Shown: piece by piece, positions 55,153 to 64,000 of the stretch
How positions within the stretch are numbered: position 1 is the stretch's first letter
How the letters are laid out: each line of letters starts with the position of its first letter
Assembly (NCBI RefSeq): GCF_009758125.1
Contig: NZ_WRXO01000001.1
Span: forward strand, 1,302,001 to 1,366,000
Reading direction: 5' to 3'
Origin: Chitinophaga oryziterrae
GTDB lineage: Bacteria > Bacteroidota > Bacteroidia > Chitinophagales > Chitinophagaceae
Length of the DNA: 64,000 bases
The notes under the pieces: generated by a model
Seen by the model: only the letters and a program-made list of their open reading frames with translations
What the model was told of the DNA's origin: nothing
Databases searched by the model: none
Program-made: the position numbers and the translations under genes

Positions 55153-55836
55153 TTAACCTAGTACAAACCTGTAGCCCACCCCCTTTATTGTTAATATTTC
55201 CAGGTTTTCATCTTCTTTCAGGCACACGCGCAGCCGGGTAATGTATACGTCCAGGTTACGGCTATTGAAAAACGAATCATTGCCCCATAACAGGTTGAGT
55301 ATGCTTCTCCTGTCTATGATACCATCACGGTTCTCGTATAATAACTTAAGTAATTCACTTTCCCTGTACGATAGCTTTTTCTCTTCACTTCCGTTTGTCA
55401 ACAGCTGGCGGTTAGTATAGAACCGGAACCGGCCTATAGTGACATAGTCGACAGCCGCCGAAGATGATCTGTCTGTTTTACGTAATACATTATCGATACG
55501 TACTATCAGCTCTTCGAGGCTGAAGGGCTTACGGATATAATCATTGCCACCTAGCGTGAAGCCCTTTACAAGGTCGGCGGTTTGTGTTTTGGCCGTCAGG
55601 AATAAAATGGGTACCTCCGGATTGAGGGCACGTATCTCTTCCGCAATTTCAAACCCATCTTTATTGGGCAGCATTACGTCCAGCACACATACTGCTGGCT
55701 TTATCTGTTTATACAGTTCCAGCACTTTAGCGCCGTCAGACTCCATTATCACCTCAAAGCCTCTTCCCTGTAAGCTTTCCTTCACAATTTTACCCAGGAA
55801 TAATTCGTCTTCAACATATAAAATTTTAATGCTCAT
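55153..55836 (-). CDS. OmpR-family response regulator
   Basis: A 227-residue response regulator. The receiver domain (1-120) has the acidic pocket E9/D10, the phosphoacceptor D53 (VLDVMLPNKDG) and the lysine in FLTAKTQ. The C-terminal winged helix (LSYRESELLKLLYENRDGII, NLDVYITRLRVCLKEDENLE, GVGYRFVLG) is of OmpR/PhoB type, which binds tandem DNA repeats. It follows the kinase gene with one base between stop and start. Triple TTAAC sites in two nearby promoters are its likely targets. Confidence 0.95.
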   Translation of the reverse strand: MSIKILYVEDELFLGKIVKESLQGRGFEVIMESDGAKVLELYKQIKPAVCVLDVMLPNKDGFEIAEEIRALNPEVPILFLTAKTQTADLVKGFTLGGNDYIRKPFSLEELIVRIDNVLRKTDRSSSAAVDYVTIGRFRFYTNRQLLTNGSEEKKLSYRESELLKLLYENRDGIIDRRSILNLLWGNDSFFNSRNLDVYITRLRVCLKEDENLEILTIKGVGYRFVLG

Positions 55837-55837
55837 T

Positions 55838-57349
55838 TCATCCTGTTTTAAACTTTATAACCCGGCGCCCCTTATCGTAATAAATGACTGGTGCTTCTGC
55901 AAAAGGAAGCTTAACTGAAAAAGTGCTGCCTTTATCCAGCTCGCTTTCCACCTCTATAAAACCTGCATGGCGTAGTAAGATATGTGACACATAACTTAAG
56001 CCAAGACCATATCCTTTTATATTATGCCGGTTGCCACTGGGTACACGGAAGAACTTTTCGAATATTTTTCTTTTGTATTCCTTTGCAATACCTATCCCGT
56101 TGTCTGTTACACGTATTTCCAGATATTGTGAATGATCAATGATATGAATAAGGATTTCCGGGTCTTTAATGCTGTACTTCAAAGCATTATCCAGCAAATT
56201 ATAGAGTACACTTGTCAGATGGAGCTTGTCGGCCGTAATGATAAAGTTTTTACCGGTTGTTTTCAGTATTGTGACAGCCTTTTGTTTTTCAAACTGCAAC
56301 TTCATTGAGAGCATTACTGCCCTGGCCAGTTCTACAAGATCAAACTGCTCTTTATTTAAAGCAATTTCCCTATTCTCAAACATCGACAGCTTTAATACTT
56401 TATCCACCAATAAACCCAGTCTTTGCATTTCACCGGCCGATATATCAAGATATTCGTCTGTTCTTTGCGGATCCTCCAACACGTTAAAACTCCTCAAAGC
56501 CTCTATGGCTACACTTACGGTGGCAATAGGTGTTTTCAGCTCATGTGTCATATTGTTGATAAAATCATTCTTAAGCTGTGCCAGCTTTTGCTGTTGTTTC
56601 AGGTTCCTGTATAACAGTAGGAATGAAAACATAGTGACGCCCAACAGGAGAAATGAGATCAGGATGGGCTGACTGATACGTTTCAACAGGTACCAGGTAT
56701 TGTTATCAAATATAACCTGGTATCTGACCGGTTTTGTAAAACCAATGGTGACGATGTTGCCTTCCAGGTCGTCCGGGAATGGAGCGGAATCTGATTCAAT
56801 GGAATATAGTTCAGCGGTATCGGCAGGAAGGGTATTTATGATGAAAGGCAAATTTATCTTTTCTCTCTCCAGTGCTTTATGATATCGATCAACCACTTCC
56901 TTTACAGTAATGGAATCGCGAAGAGAGTCTACATCTACCAGGAAATTAAATACCCTTCCTCCTGGCACGGCTTTATTTGCACTGTATTGTACATTAAACG
57001 AATCCCTCTCCGGATCCGGATGGTCTGCTCTATTCATCGCCACGATCATTGTTTGCCTCCGACCTGGCTTTGGAGAGGATGAATCCCTCATTTTTTCTTT
57101 CAGCACATTTGATATGCTTATCACTCCTTCACGATCCTGTACACGGATATTGATCCCGGAATCCATTTTTAACTTGGCTGCCTGCAAGCGGAAGATCGTT
57201 TCCCTGAAAAGTACATTGGTACGCGTGGTGAAAATCCTTTTTTCTTCCCTATAATTCTTGCTCAGCCAGTATCCCTGGAAAACTGTGATAATCACAATAG
57301 TCAATGTAATCAGGAAAGCAGTAACCGGTATGGAAAGTTTATATCGCAC
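55838..57349 (-). CDS. Sensor histidine kinase
   Basis: A 503-residue membrane kinase. Two transmembrane segments (about 8-28 and 226-248) enclose a periplasmic sensor domain of roughly 195 residues that I do not recognise. The HisKA motif has H269 (NMTHELKTPIATV), and the ATPase has the N box (LYNLLDNALKYS), G1 (DNGIGIA) and G2 (GYGLGLSYV). It phosphorylates the OmpR-type regulator encoded next to it. The gene is divergent from the GLPGLI gene. The 145-bp shared gap has a TACATTTG promoter for the kinase and the triple TTAAC motif. Confidence 0.95.
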   Translation of the reverse strand: MRYKLSIPVTAFLITLTIVIITVFQGYWLSKNYREEKRIFTTRTNVLFRETIFRLQAAKLKMDSGINIRVQDREGVISISNVLKEKMRDSSSPKPGRRQTMIVAMNRADHPDPERDSFNVQYSANKAVPGGRVFNFLVDVDSLRDSITVKEVVDRYHKALEREKINLPFIINTLPADTAELYSIESDSAPFPDDLEGNIVTIGFTKPVRYQVIFDNNTWYLLKRISQPILISFLLLGVTMFSFLLLYRNLKQQQKLAQLKNDFINNMTHELKTPIATVSVAIEALRSFNVLEDPQRTDEYLDISAGEMQRLGLLVDKVLKLSMFENREIALNKEQFDLVELARAVMLSMKLQFEKQKAVTILKTTGKNFIITADKLHLTSVLYNLLDNALKYSIKDPEILIHIIDHSQYLEIRVTDNGIGIAKEYKRKIFEKFFRVPSGNRHNIKGYGLGLSYVSHILLRHAGFIEVESELDKGSTFSVKLPFAEAPVIYYDKGRRVIKFKTG

Positions 57350-57371
57350 CTGGTTGTATGGTTTATTATAG

Positions 57372-57403
57372 CAAATGTATCATTTCCTTTTTCCCCTCAG
57401 CAA
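57372..57403 (-). promoter_or_regulatory. Promoter of the two-component operon
   Basis: On the minus strand, TTG (57401-57403) is followed after 21 bp by TACATTTG (57372-57379), matching the Bacteroidota TTG/TAnnTTTG pattern. It lies 22 bp before the kinase ATG and next to the triple TTAAC motif, so self-control is possible. Confidence 0.5.
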
Positions 57404-57408
57404 GCACA

Positions 57409-57446
57409 TTAACCTTAATTAACATTAAAGCAAGACATGTTAACCT
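57409..57446 (+). promoter_or_regulatory. Triple TTAAC operator upstream of the GLPGLI gene
   Basis: TTAAC occurs at 57409, 57419 and 57440, with spacing of 10 and 21 bp. The sequence between the second and third boxes (CATTAAAGCAAGACATG) is nearly the same as in the receptor promoter at 61314-61353. It starts 86 bp before the GLPGLI ATG and is probably the site of the adjacent OmpR-type regulator. Confidence 0.7.
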
Positions 57447-57494
57447 CTGTTACGGCAAGAACCGGATAGCTTTATTTCCTTAAAACTACACAGA

Positions 57495-58298
57495 ATGAAA
57501 AAGATAATTTTTGCATTTTGCATGGGCCTGGCACTGATGACTGCCAACGGCCAGCAAAAACAAGGAAAGGTGCTGTACGAGCGTACAACACAAATGCAGA
57601 TGCACATCAAGGGTATGGGTATGGCTGAAAACGAAGAGCAGCTCCTTCCGCGTTCACACAAAGACAAACTGGAAATATTGTTCAGCAATAACCAGTCATT
57701 GCGCCGTGCGGTGACAGATGAAACGCCCGAAGACTTCATGCCGGACGAAGGTGGCATGCGGATTCGCACGGGAATAGCCGACGCCAATGATGTGACCTAT
57801 ATTAATTTTGCCACCGGACAGGTGATAGTACAACGCGAATTTGCTGCGAAGAACTATATTATTGCCGACAGCATTCACAAGCTGAGTTGGAAACTGACCG
57901 GCGAAACCAGCACTATCCTCGGTTATCCCTGTCAGCTGGCAGTCGCCCAAAGCATTGGTAAGCGCTACATTCCCATCATGGAGAACGGACATATGAAAAG
58001 ACAGGAAGTAGCAGATACATCCAATATCATGGTTTGGTTCACGCTTTCTATTCCGGTTCCTGCAGGACCCGAATATGAAGGGCAATTACCAGGCCTTATC
58101 CTGAGTATTGACATTAACGCTGGCCACATTGTTTACAAGGCTGTCGAAGTATCCCCCCAGGCAGATGTAGCGGCTATTAAGCAGCCCTCAAAAGGGAAAA
58201 AAGTAACGATGGAAGAGTTTAATAAAGAGCGCGACAAAACGATGGCAGAAATGCAACGCAATAATACAGGGAGAGGAAGAATGATACAAATCAATTAA
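57495..58298 (+). CDS. GLPGLI family protein
   Basis: A 267-residue exported protein. The signal peptide ends near NGQQ. The family motif near the C-terminus is present as GPEYEGQLPGLILSID, a variant of GP-x-Y-x-GLPGLI. Other typical parts are GKVLYERTTQMQMHIKGMG and ETSTILGYPCQLAVAQS. The function of GLPGLI proteins is unknown; they often accompany outer-membrane receptors like the one at 58438-61257. Its promoter carries the same triple TTAAC site as that receptor, so the two are probably co-regulated by the neighbouring two-component system. Confidence 0.88.
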   Translation: MKKIIFAFCMGLALMTANGQQKQGKVLYERTTQMQMHIKGMGMAENEEQLLPRSHKDKLEILFSNNQSLRRAVTDETPEDFMPDEGGMRIRTGIADANDVTYINFATGQVIVQREFAAKNYIIADSIHKLSWKLTGETSTILGYPCQLAVAQSIGKRYIPIMENGHMKRQEVADTSNIMVWFTLSIPVPAGPEYEGQLPGLILSIDINAGHIVYKAVEVSPQADVAAIKQPSKGKKVTMEEFNKERDKTMAEMQRNNTGRGRMIQIN

Positions 58299-58338
58299 CA
58301 AACAGCACCTGGCTGTCAAAAGTAACTGATATACCCTC

Positions 58339-58404
58339 AAAAGTATTACTGCAACACTAAAAAGGCTCCGTTAAGAGCCCTTTTAGTGTTGCAGTAATAC
58401 TTTT
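58339..58404. terminator. Very long bidirectional hairpin between convergent genes
   Basis: Thirty-nt arms (58339-58368 and 58375-58404) pair throughout except for one A/C, around the 6-nt loop CGTTAA. The arms contain AAAAGTATTACTGCAACACT. It lies between the ends of the GLPGLI gene and the receptor gene and should terminate both. The stem is far longer than a normal terminator. Confidence 0.8.
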
Positions 58405-58437
58405 ATAGCCTGATTTTCTTTATGCATTTGCATTCTG

Positions 58438-61257
58438 CTATTGTCGTATAATTTTCATTCCGCCATCTGGTCTGACAGTTGTAAGACCGTTTTTACTCAG
58501 GCTATAAGTAAAGCTCAGCAGAAAAAAGCGCTGCAGGTTTTTTATCAGGCTGTCTTCAATATAATTCTGGTTGCTGGTACGACTGATCCCTACATTTTCA
58601 TTGAGCACATCAAAAACACTCAGCTTCAACTCCCCCCTGTTAAAATGCAGGAACTGGCGACTAATAGCCATATTCCATAATGGTACGCTGGCATTAAAGC
58701 CCTTCGCACGCTGGCTGCTAATTGTATAGGTAAAGCTGGTAGTAAAGTAAAAACGGGACGGCAACTGACAATTGATCTCACCTTCATATTGCTGTGAAAA
58801 ATAGCTGGTGTTAAGGGCTGCCTGCAATGAATAGGTGGTTTTATAATAATTAAAGCCACCGCTTAATGACAGGTCTACTTTATCAGAAGGATTCAGATCG
58901 AAGCGTACCTCAGGCCCGAGGCTGATGGTACCTATGGTATTAGACACGGTATTGATGAATTGTTTCGTTTTGCTGTATCCCATATTGCTGCTGAAATTGA
59001 CCGAACCTTTCAACAAACGGAGCGGCAGTCCAAGATTAAAATTACCCGTCATATTGTATGCCCCGTTTACATTTACCGGGCGGGTATGTTTAATACCGAG
59101 GGTATCCACTACATCGTAATTCACAATTTTGTGCTGTGTTTCCTGCAGGTTAAAAAAAGCAAACAGGTTTTTATTTTTGAAAGGATTCACAGATATAAAA
59201 TTCAGTTGTACCCCATGTGTCAATTCCGGTTTAAGATCAGGATTTCCTTCGCGGATATTGAGTGGATCTGTTATATCGGGCACAGGTTGCAGTTGTGATA
59301 TATCAGGTTGTTTTGTAATAGCCGCATAGTTAATACTAAGATTGCGGTAGCGGGTAAAATCGTATTTAAACCGTAGAGAGGGCAGTAGGTTATAAAATGT
59401 TTTATGAATGACCGAATCACCGGTGCCGGCAATGATCTTACCCTTTAACTCCGCCTTTTGCCAATTCAGACCGGCTGCCAGACTGAATTGTTTCTGTTGT
59501 GTGCGTAGACGTAATCCTGCATTCGTATAGTCGTAAGTATTTTCGAAATTGTTGGTCAGGCTTGTATTCAGTTGGTCAAACTTGCCGCTTCGCCCGTTAT
59601 AGTCATATGTTACCTTATCAGACCTGCTGTTGGCATTGCTCCTGCTCAGGCTGAATTCAAACAGTGAATGTTTAAACACCGGTTCTGTATACACGGCACG
59701 CGCAGTATAGCTGTTCAATGCTCCCGTTACAATATTGCGCTGATTGATGGAATCATAGTCAGGCAGTGAGGATCCATGGCTGTAAAACTGGTTTGTGGAA
59801 AGCAGGCTACCATTGCTTTTACTGTTATTGAAGCTGGTTTGCAGGCTGAGTGAAAATGTCCGGCCCCTGCGATGGAATTTTTTCCTGAACAACAGATCAT
59901 TACGGAAATTGGTACCATAACCTGAGGAATAGTTATTGCTGAAGCCCTGGTTAGCCAGTTGTTTATCTTCAGAAAGTGTTTCATAATTGCTATAACTGTT
60001 ATTGCGGGTTTCCTGGTATCCGATGGAAGGTGATATTTTGAGGGAATGAAAAGAATCGATGCGGATATCAGCACTGAGATTAAGGCGATGGCTGTTATTA
60101 AGGTTGTCACTGACAGTATGCTGATTGTAGTAATAAGAAGAATCGGGCAGGAAATACTGGCGTCCCACTGTACTTTCCTGGTAAGGATTGTAGCGGTTGT
60201 AAAAATAATTGCTGGTGAAATCAGTTTTATTTCCGATGACATTATTGTAGTTAAACCCACCACCCCGGATGGTCTTGATACCGTTGCTGTTACTGCTGCC
60301 CATTAATGCCGTAATGGGATCATCTGAATTCAGGGAGAGGTTCAGATTTCCATTGCCACTTTGGCGCTGGCGATTCAGTTCTCCGGTAAAATTCATCAGG
60401 TCCATAAATGAAAAACCTTCCGCGTTGGTATTATTGGCCATGCCAATGGTGGAAAACTGCCGGGCTCCTTTAAAAGAGTTTACATTAAAGCGTCCTTCGT
60501 ACCTGTCGCTAGTACCGGCACCGGCAGACGCTTTACCAAACAGGCCTTTCTTTTTATCCTGTTTCAGCTTCAGGTTGATGGTCCTTTCACTATTGCCATC
60601 ATCGAAGCCGGTCAGTTGAGCAGCATCGCTCAGCCGGTCGTATACCTGTACTTTCTCTACGGCATCGGCAGGCAGGTTTTTGGTAGCGGTTTTGGGATCG
60701 GTACCAAAAAACTCTTTACCGTCTACCAGCACACGGTTTACTTTTTGTCCCTGGGCTTTAACCGTACCATCTTTATTTACCTGTATCCCGGGCATTTTCT
60801 TAAGCAGTTGTTCCACACTGGCATTTGGCTGTGTTTTAAACGAGCCTGCGTTGTATTGGATGGTATCGCCAATAAGCGTAACAGGTGGAGCTTCGGCAGT
60901 TACCACTACTTCCTTCAATGTTTTACTCAGGTCGTAGAGTACGATTGTATTAAAGTTGACCACAGGGACGGCATCACTGATGATAACGGGCAGGCTGGCA
61001 TTGTGATAGTTTACATGGGTAATCAGCAGGCGATATTCTCCTCTGGGAATACCAGTAAGTACGAAATCACCTTTGTTGTCCGTCATAGTAAAGCTGACCA
61101 GCGAAGAGTCTTTTTTCTGTAAAAGGGTAATAGTGGCTGAAGCAACGGGTTGCCTGGCTATACTATCGAATACGGTCCCGTTAACGGAGCCATTCTTTTG
61201 AGCGTGTGCGGTGATGGCGAAACAGCAGGCTATCAGCAGTAGGTAGTTCTTTTGCAT
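58438..61257 (-). CDS. Outer-membrane beta-barrel receptor (TonB-dependent type)
   Basis: A 939-residue outer-membrane protein of the OMP_b-brl_3 type. A signal peptide (to about ITAHAQ) is followed by a carboxypeptidase-regulatory-like domain (SVNGTVFDSIARQPVASATI), a plug (QPNASVEQLLKKMPGIQVNK, RVLVDGKEFFGTDPKTATKN) and a long barrel with many Asn/Ser-rich loops. No TonB box is obvious. It lies convergent to the GLPGLI gene across the long hairpin and shares its operator. The substrate is unknown; peptide or metal uptake are possible for this family. Confidence 0.92.
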   Translation of the reverse strand: MQKNYLLLIACCFAITAHAQKNGSVNGTVFDSIARQPVASATITLLQKKDSSLVSFTMTDNKGDFVLTGIPRGEYRLLITHVNYHNASLPVIISDAVPVVNFNTIVLYDLSKTLKEVVVTAEAPPVTLIGDTIQYNAGSFKTQPNASVEQLLKKMPGIQVNKDGTVKAQGQKVNRVLVDGKEFFGTDPKTATKNLPADAVEKVQVYDRLSDAAQLTGFDDGNSERTINLKLKQDKKKGLFGKASAGAGTSDRYEGRFNVNSFKGARQFSTIGMANNTNAEGFSFMDLMNFTGELNRQRQSGNGNLNLSLNSDDPITALMGSSNSNGIKTIRGGGFNYNNVIGNKTDFTSNYFYNRYNPYQESTVGRQYFLPDSSYYYNQHTVSDNLNNSHRLNLSADIRIDSFHSLKISPSIGYQETRNNSYSNYETLSEDKQLANQGFSNNYSSGYGTNFRNDLLFRKKFHRRGRTFSLSLQTSFNNSKSNGSLLSTNQFYSHGSSLPDYDSINQRNIVTGALNSYTARAVYTEPVFKHSLFEFSLSRSNANSRSDKVTYDYNGRSGKFDQLNTSLTNNFENTYDYTNAGLRLRTQQKQFSLAAGLNWQKAELKGKIIAGTGDSVIHKTFYNLLPSLRFKYDFTRYRNLSINYAAITKQPDISQLQPVPDITDPLNIREGNPDLKPELTHGVQLNFISVNPFKNKNLFAFFNLQETQHKIVNYDVVDTLGIKHTRPVNVNGAYNMTGNFNLGLPLRLLKGSVNFSSNMGYSKTKQFINTVSNTIGTISLGPEVRFDLNPSDKVDLSLSGGFNYYKTTYSLQAALNTSYFSQQYEGEINCQLPSRFYFTTSFTYTISSQRAKGFNASVPLWNMAISRQFLHFNRGELKLSVFDVLNENVGISRTSNQNYIEDSLIKNLQRFFLLSFTYSLSKNGLTTVRPDGGMKIIRQ

Positions 61258-61313
61258 GGAGGTTTTTTACTTTATAAACTGCTTACGAAAGTAGTTCCGC
61301 CATCTGCAAAAGC

Positions 61314-61353
61314 AGGTTAACAAGCCTTGCATTAATGTTAAGGGAAGTTAATG
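61314..61353 (-). promoter_or_regulatory. Triple TTAAC operator upstream of the receptor gene
   Basis: On the minus strand TTAAC boxes occur with spacing of 10 and 21 bp, exactly as at 57409-57446, and CATTAATGCAAGGCTTG separates the second and third. The site lies 57 bp before the receptor ATG. The rest of the 319-bp gap 61258-61576 shows nothing more. Confidence 0.7.
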
Positions 61354-61576
61354 TTTGGAAATTCTTCCCTGGATTTGATGTTTAATAGAAACCCATAAAA
61401 TTACTTTGCGGTGAATCTAAAAGTTCCTGCATTACGAACAATAGCCTATTAAATAACGATGGGAATAATCAAGCATTATCATACTTAACTATTCCCATTT
61501 AGCTATAAGATTATAATCGGTTTATTGCTCCTCAACAATCTGGCCTTTTTGCTTCACTAACAAAAAGCATCTCAAT

Positions 61577-64000
<2,424 letters not shown>

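Noticed and set aside
60616-61122. Plus-strand frame of 168 residues opposite the receptor gene
   Set aside because: It lies wholly within the antisense of a well-supported receptor and has no family features.

Overview
The window looks like a chromosome segment of a Bacteroidota bacterium, most likely Chitinophagaceae (Chitinophaga-like). The basis is the gene families: SusC/SusD pairs, FecI/FecR-type sigma/anti-sigma genes, type IX secretion (T9SS) substrates with C-terminal sorting domains, PorP/SprF, GLPGLI and DUF5916 proteins. Promoters carry TAnnTTTG-type boxes and Shine-Dalgarno sequences are rare. The genus is inferred; no rRNA or tRNA gene was seen.

Layout. (1) 1-4.9 kb: right end of a mobilizable element. 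It carries a primase (3642-4595), MobC and a MOBP-type relaxase, two small accessory genes, and a three-gene cargo (PD-(D/E)XK-like nuclease, winged-helix protein, DUF6530-like protein). It abuts a lipoprotein-like gene that has lost its 5' end. No integrase is present, so the other end must lie left of the window. (2) 5-21.3 kb: a patchy accessory region. It has MepB-like and DUF2199 genes, an ion channel, and four regulator/oxidoreductase couples (two HxlR, one Crp/Fnr, one AraC). It also holds many gene remnants (SDR, lipoprotein, PQQ propeller, DUF6266, T9SS tail, polyvalent-protein fragment) and several kinds of non-coding repeat. (3) 21.5-29.3 kb: a secreted T9SS metallopeptidase-like protein and a TonB receptor/phosphodiesterase pair. 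(4) 29.5-38.8 kb: a giant repeat adhesin with a CHU_C tail, followed by PorP/SprF and OmpA genes, the usual type-B T9SS substrate cluster. (5) 39-51.8 kb: an STN-esterase fusion, then ECF sigma, FecR, SusC, SusD, two glycerophosphodiesterases, a purple-acid-phosphatase-like enzyme and a di-haem cytochrome c peroxidase. The last six form a tightly packed operon. (6) 51.9-61.3 kb: VF530, DUF5916, a cold-shock protein, and a two-component system with a GLPGLI gene and an outer-membrane receptor. (7) 61.6-64 kb: rifampicin phosphotransferase, cut by the right edge.

How the genes work together. The FecIR-SusCD-GDPD-phosphatase operon reads as a cell-surface system that hydrolyses phosphodiesters and phosphomonoesters and imports the products; the receptor/NPP pair at 24.7-29.2 kb may have a related role. 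The two-component system at 55-57 kb probably controls both the divergent GLPGLI gene and the receptor at 58-61 kb. Both promoters carry three TTAAC boxes with identical spacing (10 and 21 bp).

The most unusual non-coding signals are: two unrelated-in-sequence but same-architecture inverted arrays of 11-bp units (13.9-14.1 and 21.1-21.2 kb); a four-copy interspersed repeat whose conserved core always precedes a different hairpin; and the shared triple-TTAAC operator.
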